NCBI GenBank assembly: GCA_003833135.1
Contig: QZLH01000382.1
Location: 1-64,000, forward strand
Direction: 5' to 3'
Source of the DNA: Oehlia diaphana
Lineage: Eukaryota > Glomeromycota > Glomeromycetes > Glomerales > Glomeraceae
Length of the DNA: 64,000 nt
Shown here: positions 18,253 through 29,169 of the stretch, piece after piece
How the letters are laid out: the number at the start of each line of letters is the position of its first letter
Numbering within the stretch: position 1 is the first letter of the stretch
Position numbers and translations under genes: made by a program
Notes under the pieces: model-generated
Databases searched by the model: none
The model's input: the letters and a program-made list of their open reading frames with translations, nothing else
Told to the model about the DNA's origin: nothing

Positions 18253-21200
18253 ATGAGTCTACACTGTTCTTTTGAAAGTTGTAATCAAACTTTTGCAAGG
18301 CAACAAGGATTATCACAGCATATTAAACATTACCATTGTTTTGTAGAAAATGAATTAATTGTAGTAAGTGAAGATAATGTAAATGATTATCTTCAAGATG
18401 AAGAATTGTTTAAAGATTTGGACTTATTTAAGGTGGGTTTAAAATATAATGCCATTCAGTTAAATATAATTATAACCAATTATATATAATTAAAAAGAGA
18501 TCAGAAAGTGTTTTAAATATACAAGATCATTATAACCATCCTTCATTTCAAGAACTTGATAATTCTAAAGAAATTATAACTGTTTTGGATGATGGTAATG
18601 AAAAAATTATAAATAATTCAGAAGATAATAATGAGGAGATTATTATGGAAGGTTTAGAAGATGAAACTGAAAATTTTATGGATGATTTGGATACTGAAAC
18701 TGATTCAGTAGATTCTGATGATTTTTGTGAAGCTAGTTTTGAAGATGCAGTAAATGAAACTCTTGATGATAATACTCCACAATGGCCTAATGAAACATAT
18801 CAGGAATTTACAAAAATTTGTGTTAATAATGATTTATCAAATCAAGCTATAGATTCATTTATTCAGTTTTTTAACAAAAATGCAAATATAAAAGAATCAC
18901 CTTTACCAAAAAATTCTAAAGAAATGCACAAATTCATGGATTCAATGATAGCACCCAATCTTGACTTTAAAAAAGGAAACATATAATTGATTTTGAAGGT
19001 ATCAAATATTTTCTTCATTATCATCCAATAATAAAAACCATTAAAGCACTTCTTCAAAAAGAAGATATAACTAATAACTTTGTATTTCAATTCATAAAAA
19101 TACAAAAAGTAAATAGTGTAAGTAATTTAATTTTTATTAATAATTAAATGCAATTATTTAATTTTAATTATAAATATTTACAGGATGGAAGTTATTCCCA
19201 AATTTTTGCTGAACAATATAATTGTAACTGGTGGCAACAAACAGAAACTGAGTTGAAAATTGGATGCCATATTTTATTGATATTATATTCTGATGCAACT
19301 CTTTGTGATAATTTAGGTAAAATCCAGCAACATCCAGTTTTCCTTACTTTGGATAATATTCCTTTATGGCAAAGAAATAAAAAAGATGCTAAAGTGCTAT
19401 TAGGCTACATACCAATTCTTCAAAGCAAAAACTCAACAATCAGGAACTCTGAATATTTTTGAAAACTTGCATATAGGGTTGTAAAACAATGTTAGAGTAT
19501 TATGTTTTGCCCTATTTTAAAACTTAAAGAAATGGAATTTACAGTTAAAGGTGTACAAGTTACATTTGCTTCAAGAATTTCTATATTTATTGCAAATATG
19601 CTAGAGGCAAATGCAATTACATGTACATATAAATAAGCTAATTGTAAAATGCCATGTTCTAATTGCACTATACTTGTTGAAAATTTAAATAATATGAATC
19701 TTTCAAAGAAAGATATAATTTTATGAACACCTGAATCAATGACTTTTATAATTAAAAGAAGAGAGGCTAATAATTATTCAATACATAATCAAAAAAATGT
19801 TTTTTGGGATTTTTTGTAAGAAATAAAATTTAGATTTAAATTTAATTAATAATTGTCAATTTGTACTTAATTTAACAGTGAATTTTTATTTTATAAGGCA
19901 TTTAAATGTTTATGAAGCTGCAGTACCTGATAGAATGCATCATTTAGATTTAGGACTTTTCAAATATATGCTAGATTATACATAAACCCTTTTAGTTGAA
20001 CAATGTGGAAATTGGATAATTAAAGAATTTAATAACTGATTAGCAGCAGTTTCCAGGTTTTCTGGATTGAAAATTTTCAGTAATGGGATAGATATTATCC
20101 AAACAGCTAATGAGTATCAAATGATAATAAAAGTAATAATTTCAATACTTGATAGTATATTTGATGATAAAAATCCATATATTAAAGAACGAAAATCTAA
20201 AAGTAAAAATCCATATATATCTTTGACTTAGCTTATTTCTGTATATCTTTCTTTTGTCCATATGTATATAATGAGCTGTAAAGAAGAATTTTCAGAGGAA
20301 GATTTAAATGAATTTGAGGTAAAGAATATACATCTAAAATTTGTCTATAGTTGAGTTATTTTGAGTAAATATATATATATCAATTTTTGTAGAATTTAAT
20401 TATAAAATGGAGTTGTGAATTTGTGAATACTTTTGCTCGATTTAATCCTAGTAACTTGCGTCTACCAAAATTACATTTTTGGAGATATCATATTATTCCC
20501 GCAATTCGTCAATTTGGAATAGTTAATGGTTTTACTACTGAAACTTTTGAGACCTTACATAAGTTTTATATCAAAAATCCTTATTAAAAAAGTAATAAAA
20601 AAGAAGTTATGAACCAAATTTTAAATAGAGTAAGTATTTTGTATTATATATTTTTATAATTTTAGAATAGATTATATATATTTTTTATTCAACTATTTTT
20701 ATATATAGGTTCAGCAAAAAGCTTTAACAGAAATTACAAAACAAACTAAAATTAGAGAAAAAGGAAAATTATCTGGTAAACTTTATAATATTCACTTCTC
20801 ATTACTTGAGAACCATTTAAAAGTTTTTTAGCAATTAGAGATAATGAATCCTTTACAACTTGAAGAAATAGAAAATCTATATACATCTCTTAATATTTTT
20901 CTAGATAATATGCTAATAATTTCTTTAGATAAAAATAATAGTTTTATACAATTATACAAAAGTGCAACACTAGCATCCACTGATATTATTCATGCAGACC
21001 CATCCTATAATAATGTTCCATGGTTTAGTGATGTTACTATTGTAATGGATGAAGCAGAAATTAATAATTATACTACAGATCAAGGAATATGTTTTGGAAA
21101 GGTTAGTAATGATTTAAAAATTTCCATTTTCAATATAAATCACATCATATTTATTTGTATAATAATTTAATATTAGGTATTGTTGCTAGGAGAAATAATT

Positions 21201-21410
21201 ATTAATTCAAATATCAATGCTATGAATTTTACCTTTACAATGATAAAATGGTATAATTATAAACAAGATAATGAAATTTATGGATGTCCTTTACTATTAA
21301 TGTTGGATAGTTATGATATAGTGCCATTAGATTCTATAGCATACAGTGTTCATATTATACCAAGGTTTCATAAAAAAAATCAGTTTTTGGTAAATAAATA
21401 TATTTTTTAA
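18253..21410 (+). pseudogene. Plavaka-type (KDZ/CACTA-related) DDE transposase, degenerate
   Basis: The start ATG at 18253 opens a C2H2 finger, CSFESCNQTFARQQGLSQHI followed by KHYH. The exon ends at a GT donor (18433). An acidic region follows (18585-18980; MDDLDTETDSVDSDDF). The core reads GCHILLILYSDATLCDNLGK, QQHPVFLTLDNIPLWQRN and LLGYIPILQ (19255-19420), the YSDGT/HPVYITLGNI/LLGYIP signature of Plavaka elements. Later blocks are RMHHLDLGLFKYML (19930), LRLPKLHFWRYHIIPAIRQF (20460) and LPLDSIAYSVHIIPRF (21310), which match the C-terminal part ending in a VNKY motif. Possible introns carry GT-AG edges (for example before QDGSYSQ, 19183). At least eight stops and several shifts (TAA 18984, TGA 19460, TAG 19636, TAA 19984) make it inactive. 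Element ends were not found. Confidence 0.72.
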
Positions 21411-21689
21411 ATATATAGAAATTTCATATTGATATATATTAATATAAGTAAATACATAAACTATTACTGAAATCAATCATTTTTATTAAATTATCAACTA
21501 TTATAACATATAAATTTTTTCTATTCTAAGTATTTATTATTATATAAAATAAAGTTAACATTATATTATTATTATTAAAAATGGAAATCATGTGGGACAT
21601 CCCTGTAAATCGGGGTTATTAGAATTTAGAAGTTCATTAAAAAAAATCAAAAAATGGAAATAATTAAATATAAAATTATGTATCTTAAA
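21411..21689. other. AT-rich spacer after the Plavaka remnant
   Basis: No gene seen. It leads into the tandem array and may be the 3' subterminal part of the transposon. Confidence 0.3.
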
Positions 21690-22446
21690 AAATTTTATAT
21701 TGCGAAATACCAAAACTACCTATTTATGTGATTTTACATGATTTTTTAAAAATGTAAAATTATTAAGTTACGATTTAAAATGTAAGTTATACAAAAATGT
21801 GTAGTCATACTTTTTTTTATATTACTGAAAATACTTATTTATGTAATTTTATGTAAATTTCTAAAAATAAGGATTATTAAAGTTACGATTTGAGATGTAA
21901 ATTACATAAAATTGTGCATTCCCACTTTTTCTTTATAGTATGAAATACCAAAAATACTTATTTATGTGTTATTATGTGCATTTTTAAGATGTAGATTATT
22001 GAAACTATATTTTAAGGTGTAAATAACACAAAATTGTGTATTCATGCTTTTTATTATATTGTAAAATACTGAAAATACTTATTTATGTAATTTTATGCAA
22101 ACTTTTAAAAATAAAGATCACTAAAGCTATGATTTAAGATGTAAGTTACGCAAAATTGTATATTCACACCTTTTATTTATTTTACAAATATACTAAAAAT
22201 ACTTATTTCTGTGATTTTATGTGAATTTTTAAGATGAAGATTATCAAAACTGTATTTTAAGGTGTGAATTATACAAAATTGCATATTCATGACGCAAAAT
22301 TGTGTATTCCCACTTTTTTTTAAAATTGCAAAATACTGAAAATACCTGTTTATGTGATTTTACGTAAACTTTTAAGATGAAAATTACTGAAACTATGTTT
22401 TAAGGTATAGATTACACATAATTGTGTAATTACACTTTTTTTTAAG
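21690..22446. repeat. Six tandem copies of an approximately 120-bp unit
   Basis: The motifs GAAAATACTTATTTATGT, then TTTTAAGATG, then a TTACGCAAAATTGTGTATTC-like end recur about every 115-130 bp through the array. The starts lie near 21690, 21822, 21942, 22056, 22180 and 22330. Divergence is about 15-25% by eye. Position directly 3' of the Plavaka remnant fits the subterminal repeats of CACTA-like elements, but this is inference. Confidence 0.7.
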
Positions 22447-22487
22447 GTGTAGATTTTCGAGTATACACATATTTGATAAATCTACAC
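22447..22487. repeat. 10-bp inverted repeat (hairpin) closing the tandem array
   Basis: GTGTAGATTT (22447-22456) pairs exactly with AAATCTACAC (22478-22487) over a 21-nt loop. The stem sequence comes from the repeat unit itself (AAGGTGTAGATT). It could mark a transposon end. Confidence 0.5.
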
Positions 22488-22659
22488 ATATAATCGCATA
22501 ATTTAATCTCCTGATGAATAATCAACTATTTGCATGTTGTGTTATTTATGCAAGTCACTGTACTTATAATAAAATATTTCTTTTTTATTGCAATCAGATT
22601 TGATTTACAGATCCAGACTGTAAGGCAAATGTATGAAATTGGTGTGATTTAATTCTTCA

Positions 22660-22905
22660 GTTATTAAGATTCTTTTAGTAATTCTTCTCCATTAAGCAAT
22701 ATAAGATCCCAAATACTGTTATAAATATATTGAGTTGCACCTTTAATTATTAAATCAAAGATCTAAGAAAGAAGTGTTTTTAAATTTGGCTTCAAGTGAT
22801 TTTGCCAAGCTCCTTTATGAATTTTCAGGCAATATAAGTCTTTTAGGATCCAAAATTGAATATCAAATGAAATCTATTATTCTACAAACTATTTTATTAA
22901 ATTAT
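22660..22905 (-). pseudogene. Unidentified minus-strand coding remnant in duplication copy A
   Basis: One frame reads KDLYCLKIHKGAWQNHLKPN, LKTLLS, a stop, then IFDLIIKGATQYIYNSIWDL and ILLNGEELLKES. It is protein-like but I do not recognise it. The corresponding place in copy B holds a different reading frame (31559-31893), so this stretch is either more diverged or a replacement. Confidence 0.3.
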
Positions 22906-24264
22906 TAAAAATTGAATTGAAAAGTAAGTGGTTAGTAGTTATAATGTGTACCAGTAAAATGGTAAAACTGTAAATCAAATAATTGTTATTTCCATGATCA
23001 CAATATTCATGTAAGTAATTTTTGAACAAATCCTAGAGTCTCGCTTCTAAAAATAGATTTCACATGCCAATATATTATCACGTGAAATAACACAGTGGTT
23101 AGTAAATCATATAAATGCAACTGGAGAATGTTATAAAGCTTTTCCATTGTGAAGACAGATTCTAAGATTAAATATTTTATCGAACATTGTAAAAAACATG
23201 ATGGATATTATTTAGTTTATTTCATTAATTTTTATGCAATATACAGTATATTAGTACAAAAACTTTTATTGCAATAAATTTATTGTTTAACTTAGACATT
23301 TCGCTCTAGGTTTTAGAATTCAGATCACACAACTTTCTAGAAATAAACGCTGTAAATACTAATAAAATGTGTTTCTTAAACCTATTAAGAGACAATGAAA
23401 TGAAATTTTAAGGTAGTATAATATATATAAATTTTTTATTATATAGAATTTTTTCTTTATACTAAAATAATCAAAATTTTTAAAAATTTTAGAAATAAAA
23501 CAAAGATATACCTCTATGATATTAGTTTAGAATGTTCAATAATAAGTTTATTTATTTAATATTATATAATATTTATGTTTAACTATGTAAATGATTCAAA
23601 TATTACGTAGAATTATGTTGAACGTTACTGAAAAGGATTATAATATTTATTTTAAAAGGATTTAAAAAAAAGGCAAATACTTTATATCTTTAACAGTTAA
23701 GCAAATAGTATTTTTTAATGCTTATTTCATCTAATGTTTTTTCAAAATCTTTGATGATAATGATATTATAGCGAAGTTTTTGTTACAAAGATGGTTAGTT
23801 TCAGAAAAAAGAGAAAATATGCCTGATTCTTTATATGCAATTAATTAATGATTACAATTTTAATTAAATAGTAGATTCCATGACTTAGGCTATTGCTGAT
23901 GTGGCTCGTTAACTTAACATGATTGTCTATCTAATGGTATCATCTTTTAATCCTAATAAAGTGGCCTTTATATTCGTTAAGATATGTCAAGTTTTCAGCA
24001 GAATTGGACTTAAAACAACTCATGCCACCAATGAATGCGAAAGTCCGTGGTAGGTTCAAATGAATTAATTATAATGGAAAGTTGGAATATGACAAATAAT
24101 GCATTAGATTCAAAGATACAAAAAAACATTATTTTTATTAAGAAAAAATGAGGCATAATATTTACACTTAATTAATTCATAACATTTCATTTTTTTAAAA
24201 AAACACTACACAAAAAAGGTGCAAAAAATCTCAATTCATTTATTATTGTTAATTTCACGTATTC

Positions 24265-24530
24265 TGGATTGTTTTTCCCCATATCTAGAAGAAAATATTA
24301 TAAAAGCATTTGCGGCCTTTACTATCTTCGTCTTCTCTCCATTCACGTACTCATTGTAATATTTTATTCAAAGATCGTTATGGGCAAGGCTTCCTTTGGC
24401 AAAACTCTGCAACTCATTATGTGCGGGAATCCTCTTAGAGCCCCTGATCCGGATTTTCTTTGAAGTTGAATCCAAGGAATTGGGCTATCCCCAGGAAACT
24501 GCATTGACGAAGCAGTAATTGTCGAAGGAC
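24265..24530 (-). pseudogene. Damaged copy of the exon at 38134-38454
   Basis: The minus strand begins STITASSMQFPGDSPIPWI like copy B, then shifts frame at a short deletion near 24460 (copy B reads VPTSKKIRVRGSKW here). Later parts correspond to KGRKCFYNIF and to the 3' end near 24265. The frame is broken by several indels, so copy A is a pseudogene and copy B keeps the open exon. Confidence 0.5.
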
Positions 24531-24699
24531 ACTATGAAAAATTTGTGGTCACGGGCGTTTCTCTCTGATCACACGTGATCGTCAGTCATTTTATCATGAT
24601 CATGGGTTTAGATGTTAATGCAAGACTAATTTTCCAAGATAAATAGGTAGATAAGTAAAACCTCACCCTTTTTAAAGTACTATAGCTATTCTATTCCTT

Positions 24700-25117
24700 A
24701 TCATGAGAATGTAGGATTTGGATACAATGTTTGCAAGATATGTTGGATGCTCACAATCCATACAGTATATCCAGAATTTTCACCAAATAAGAGATATGCT
24801 TCTGACAAATGATGTTGCGAATTTATTGTGATAGAACCCGTGATCCGTGATCCCGCCATTATAACACTCATACTGTTTCTGATGTCGCGGCAATTATGAT
24901 ATCTTTCATCAAATCGGGATATACTGTAGTTCTTAAACTGCGTGATGATAGTTTACAAAGAATATTGCATCTTTCATATGACCCGCTTCAATATGCACTG
25001 CTGTTTCCAAAAGGCGATGATGGCTGTAGGCGGGACAATGGATCTACTGTTAAAGTTAGAAGCAGAATTCACTTAGATAACCGATGGGTCTCCCTTTCTC
25101 GTTCTTCGGAAGCCTAA
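24700..25117 (+). pseudogene. Helitron Rep/helicase fragment (Helitron-like N domain)
   Basis: Blocks in shifting frames read LQDMLDAHNPYSI (24739), QIRDMLLTNDVANL (24784), then HTVSDVAAIMI, VLKLRDDSLQRILHLSYDPL and QYALLFPKGDDG (24858-25030), ending at a TAA (25115). The order LQDMLDxxNPY ... R(x)NxPTxxEVAxIM ... SYxxLxYxLLFPxGxDG is the signature region upstream of the Rep domain in fungal Helitron proteins. Shifts and stops (near 24767, 24831) show decay. No Helitron ends (TC...CTRR hairpin) were located. Confidence 0.72.
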
Positions 25118-25497
25118 ATAAGAAAACCTGTTGGTTAGGAGAATGCTATGAATGTTATCAAAAACGAAGTATAATTGAATGTTTCCATAGATTTTAATCG
25201 AACTTCAAAATAGACTTGTTGAAAATAATTAATCAGTCATAAGTACGTGAAAAAGAATGTGAAAACGGCTTAGCAGACTTTTCGATAATATCGAAATAAA
25301 GAAAAATACATTTTTTAAGGCTGATTAAGCAAAAAATGCTACTTTGAGTACAAAAAATTTGAGAATATTTAATGATTCACAATATGGTTAAAGAGAATTC
25401 ATAGGGCGACATAAAAAAAAAATATATTATTTGAAAAAACTCCTCGCTAAATCTTTACAGCTATAATTTCAAAATTAGTAATTTTCTGGCATTATAG
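25118..25497. other. Intergenic region downstream of the CENP-W-like gene
   Basis: AT-rich and non-coding. It includes the 3' flank of the minus-strand CENP-W-like gene. No repeat of note. Confidence 0.35.
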
Positions 25498-25903
25498 TTA
25501 TCCTTGAAACTCATGTAAAACTTTCTATTTAGATAAAATCATTATATTAGAGTAAAATAATTGAAGTTGAGATGTTTAGTTCACAATTTTGACTAACCTC
25601 CAGAGCGACTTTAACGTGTTTTTCTTCAACTACATTTGTATTATCGGTTTCTGCTTCATTATTAGCTTCTTGTGCCAATGTTTGAAGAAATAACTTGCAA
25701 TGATTGTAAATCTAAAACAATTTAAATAATAAACACTTAAAAATAATAACAAATCGATAAATTTGCCTAAAAGAACGACGACCAAAAAAAAACGGTAGTT
25801 ATAAAAAAACACGCACTAAGTTGTCAGTATTCCTGTTAACTTGGCGTGATTTAACGAGTCTTCTAAGTATTCTGCGTCGACTCTGAGAAGGAGTTGAAGG
25901 CAT
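25498..25903 (-). CDS. CENP-W/Wip1-like histone-fold kinetochore protein
   Basis: Three exons on the minus strand: 25903-25817 (87 nt), 25711-25598 (114 nt), 25524-25498 (27 nt). Introns have donors GTGCGT and GTTAGT and acceptors TTTTAG and AAATAG. All junctions are in phase, giving 75 residues. Exon 1 is basic (SQSRRRILRRLVKSRQVNRN). Exon 2 holds NHCKLFLQTLAQEANNEAE and VVEEKHVKVALE; exon 3 ends KVLHEFQG. This matches the CENP-W histone fold: a short basic N-terminus, an L-x-F-L-x-x-LA-EA helix, then V-x-x-xHV-x-x-AL-xKVL. CENP-W pairs with CENP-T in the inner kinetochore. Animal CENP-W is about 88 residues, so the size fits. Start context AACAAAAATG is good. Other small histone-fold proteins are an alternative. 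It appears intact and may be the only conserved housekeeping gene here. Confidence 0.75.
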
Positions 25904-26356
25904 TTTTGTTGATAAACTTCTTTACGGCGTTGATTAAAAAAACTGAATTAATAAAAAAAAAATTTGATTTCATTTAAGCTGACCTAAACTTAACCAAAAT
26001 AAAAACTTTTTGTTAGCCGCTTCTAAAATTATACCTGGTAGGTGAATCCAAACGAGAAAAGCAACGAGCAAGTAACTTGAAAGGAAATACACGAAGAAGT
26101 AGAGGAAGTAGTTAAATACTTATTTTAATGTCATGTGCAACAAAACACGTCATACGCGCTTTTACACAGAAAATCAGGGGCTCATTAAACTTCTATTAAA
26201 TAAATCCCGTGAAAAGATGGTTAATTTTCTTTTTTAGAAGTTGAATGAGTGAAAACTAATATAGTTCGACTTCGTGAGACATGACATTTGGACACCGGAC
26301 GTTGGTTTTTCCCAATTATAGTTTCATAACATCCAGAAGAGAATGACAATTATAAA
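25904..26356. promoter_or_regulatory. Divergent intergenic region between the CENP-W-like gene and the 26.4-kb gene
   Basis: A 453-bp gap between two genes transcribed away from each other. It is less AT-rich than its surroundings and contains CACGTCATACGCGC near 26144. A bidirectional promoter is plausible, but no defined element can be proved. Confidence 0.35.
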
Positions 26357-26981
26357 ATGAAGACAAAAATAGGAGGAATCGCTGCTCGTAAATTTACACG
26401 GAGTACAAGAACAAAGATGGGTACTAGATCATGATTTAAAAGTTTAACATAATATTTGTGGATTCATTAGATGATGAAATTGAGTTTTTGTGGATAGCAA
26501 TGATCGTTAATTGATGGGTCGATGGATGTTAATGGTAACCTACTTATTGGAAAATTGAAATATCAACGTACTTGTTGGTCGAACATAAAGTTCTATTTCG
26601 GAACCAAAACTTTTAAAAATATTTATAATCAATTTTAGATCATATTAGGTTCGTAGGGCTTTTTATGGTGCAAAATAAAAGGAGTAGCCAATTAAAAGCT
26701 TTTAAGTGGAATTATTGAAGGAGTCCGTTAGGAGAGAATCAAGAAATCTACTCCGGATGTAACCACAGCATCGACTACTAAGAGCAAGTATAGCAAGTAC
26801 ATCTAAAGATGGAAGAATTCGAGAAGTTATCACTATATCAGGAGCAATAGAAGCTGTAATTGAATTTGATGACGGTAGTGAAGAAAGAATAAATTTATAT
26901 TTTGAGTATTTTGATTTAATGAGTAATACATCAAATCAATATTTATTCACTATTCAGTTCTATGATAACATGTTTGTATAA
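26357..26981 (+). CDS. Small two-exon gene, possible Tudor/SH3-like barrel (unidentified)
   Basis: Proposed exons are 26357-26420 and 26794-26981. They use donor GTACTA and acceptor AGTATAG after a CTACTAAG branch-like site. The phase matches and gives 83 codons. Exon 1 is basic (KIGGIAARKFTRSTRTKM). Exon 2 reads STSKDGRIREVITISGAIEA then VIEFDDGSEERINLYFEYFD. The pattern GxIxEVxxxxGxxxxVxFDDGxxExI resembles a Tudor-like barrel, but this is inference. The intron is long (373 bp) for this contig and the donor is weak. The exon 2 frame (from 26760) clearly looks coding; the exon 1 link is less sure. Confidence 0.42.
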
Positions 26982-27084
26982 TTTATGATTTTTAATAATT
27001 AAATCCATTTTACTTTTTTTTTAGATTAAAACTTGTAGTATAAACAAAATATATTATTTAGTTGATATCAAATTTTCAAAGGTT

Positions 27085-27285
27085 AATTTTCACCAAAAAA
27101 AAGGCGTTTCAGCCGGATAATTTGACGAATTATCCACGCCCACAAGTTTGATAGAACTCCTTAACCATATTTGCCAATCGGCGATGGTTTCGGTACGTCC
27201 TCTTTGGATTCTGATCGATGCAACATAACGGGATGCTTTAGCGTCCACAGAGGCAGTAACTGCAGCGATAGATGGTCGAATTCAA
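27085..27285 (-). pseudogene. Argonaute PIWI-domain fragment
   Basis: The minus strand reads PSIAAVTASVDAKASRYVAS followed by IRIQRGRTETIAD. After a one-base shift it continues LANMVKEFYQTCGRG. This matches the PIWI stretch PSIAAVxxSxDxxxxRYxxxVRxQxxRxExIxDLxxMVxE. The Glu in TETIAD corresponds to the second catalytic acidic position (E637 in human AGO2). Only about 65 residues are present, with a frameshift and stops behind it; no PAZ, MID or catalytic Asp segments are nearby. It is a relic of an Argonaute gene, a family expanded in Glomeromycotina. Confidence 0.72.
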
Positions 27286-27299
27286 AATTAATGCATATT

Positions 27300-28520
27300 G
27301 CTAATAACTGAGTGGTAATGGAAAAGTTTAAAAATAGATGATTAAAGATTAGGTTTTGTAATAAGTTTGCTAGTAACTTAGGTTTATGTAATTGTGCTTC
27401 TAAAAAGGATTTAAGTTACTATAGAGAAGGTCAACTTACTGTATATATAATAATGGAACCTTGCTCTCCTTATATAATTTCTTGTGGTGGTCCCTGTATG
27501 ATTTTTCGTGTTTGAATTAGTTATCTCGTTATAATTTTCAATATATTGAACGTGAATCTCAAATTTTATCCAAGTCTTTGAAATCTTTATCAAAAACTTC
27601 ATCAATGCCTGAGAATGTTCTCTGGACGGTTCACATCACGTGAGTTTTTCCAAACCGTATGCAAATATATAAACATTGTATCAGAGAAATTTCTTTTTGA
27701 TCCAAACTTTCATCGAATTTGATCACATTCGTCTTGACTCGCGTCCTTATCTCTCAGCGGAAACTTGAAAGTACGCTTTCATCAAAATACTCTAAGTTAG
27801 TCGGTTCGATATGTTCTCTTTCTTTTTATCAGTTTCGATACATTCAATGTTCAGTTGAATAAATGAATTAAACTTGAATGTTAAGTCTGACCATCTCTAC
27901 TTTAACCACAAATAGTGATATCATAACGCAAAGTATAATAAACTTTATGATGTAAAGCAAAGGTTAGGAGTATCATTAATATCACCATTAGGTGAACAAC
28001 TAATTTTACTCAAAGCTCATCTACAAATTGGACACGCAAAAAAAGATCTTTCTTATCATGAAAATGACAGGTCAGTCCATCTATCACTATGGAAAGTTTA
28101 AAAATACAGATCCTTGTAATTCCTCTAAATCTAAGAGCTGACCGTACAATCCTTTTTCCACATTCAAGTTATCATGATTTTCTCCTATTTACTTAGGGTT
28201 TACAATCTTATCTGAATTCTAATGTTTTCTCTATTTATTATGTCGGGTTATTCATCAAGCATCTTAAGCTTTTCAGTATAGATGACCAATACTCTACAAA
28301 ATTGATGATTTTTGGATTGCATAAAAGTTTATGAATTTTTAATTAAAAAAGTCAATCAATTATAATTTTTAAGTATTAAAATAAAGAATTTTTCTAATTG
28401 TCGCCGCCGGTGTCATCACCACTATCACATGATTGAAATAACACGTGATATTTACAATATGATTGCGATCGTTTAGATCGTTTACTTGCAAATTTTAAAA
28501 AGTTTTTAAGCTCCCTATGC
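27300..28520. other. Non-coding region with scattered weak coding signal
   Basis: No supported gene. A TATA-like ATATATAAACA (27667) precedes a GC-richer stretch (27700-27800). A short plus-strand open run near 27960-28100 (SPLGEQLILLKAHLQIGHAK) is protein-like but isolated. CACGTGA sites occur at 27638 and 28443. Confidence 0.3.
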
Positions 28521-28522
28521 AA

Positions 28523-28597
28523 CTAACCCTAAGCTAACTCTAAGTTCTACCTTCAATGCAATAATATTCCTATCAACTAACCCTAACCTAACCCTAA
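28523..28597 (+). repeat. Interstitial telomere-like repeats (CTAACC / CCCTAA)
   Basis: CTAACCCTAAGCTAACTCTAAG at 28523-28544 and CTAACCCTAACCTAACCC followed by TAAG at 28576-28597. The motif is the C-rich strand of TTAGGG-type telomeres with some degenerate units. Confidence 0.6.
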
Positions 28598-28699
28598 GGT
28601 TAATAATTTCTTGCGAGAGATTCAAAATATCATTATTTTAATTTTCGTTTTCCATTTTTATTGGTTTTAAATTTTTCTTTTTTTTTATATTTGAAATTT

Positions 28700-28920
28700 A
28701 CTTCCCTTTTTATATATTCTGGCATTCTTATTCTTGATAGACAATCAGCAAATTGATTATCTTTCTCACTAATATGTTTCTTTTCCCATCATCATCATTC
28801 TAAGCTTACATCATTTATTATTCCCATCAAACTCATGATTACTTTTCTTGTTAGTCCATTCAACATTTCAACTATTGGTTTATAATCTGTATAAATAATT
28901 ATGGGATGGGGTTCCCATCC
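28700..28920 (-). pseudogene. Retroelement RNase H fragment
   Basis: The minus strand reads PIIIYTDYKPIVEMLNGLTR, then ISEKDNQFADCLSRIRMPEY, in two frames separated by a shift near 28800. xIYTDxKxLxxL ... xxGxDNxxADxLSR is the RNase H end of a reverse-transcriptase polyprotein of LTR-type retroelements. No reverse transcriptase, integrase or LTRs are seen close by. Confidence 0.62.
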
Positions 28921-29159
28921 CATTTATTTTGGGCGGCAAGTATATTTCGGGATGGTTGTTGCTAGTGGATCAGATTTGTTGATATTAAGATAACTATATT
29001 TGTGATATTTGTTAATGGGTTCCATTCATCCTATTAAGATACATTTGTTAGTGTCATTAACAATAGTTTTACTAAGTGCAATTGTGCACATAAATAATAT
29101 CAATAATTATTGGTGCTTACCCACCCTTTAGAAATATTAAAATATAATAGTTTGTTTTT
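28921..29159. other. Non-coding spacer
   Basis: No gene seen. It starts with a small inverted motif GGGATGGGGTTCCCATCCC (28912-28930), otherwise unremarkable. Confidence 0.3.
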
Positions 29160-29169
29160 TTTTCATTTC

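Larger units (their letters stand above)
22590..24700 (+). repeat. Segmental duplication, copy A
   Basis: Ordered blocks match 31610-38780 in the same orientation. Block 1: GATTTACAGATCCAGACTGT (22609) with 31621. Block 2: TAAATCAAATAATTGTTATT (22973) with 31881. Block 3: TTCGCTCTAGGTTTTAGAAT to CTGAAAAGGATTATA (23300-23640) with 35715-36050. Block 4: GCGAAAGTCC to GTTTCTCTC (24037-24570) with 37919-38490. Divergence looks like 10-20% with many small indels. It contains the fragments listed separately. Confidence 0.75.

Noticed and set aside
27411..27605. Minus-strand open frame of 64 codons
   Set aside because: Biased composition and no supporting signals.
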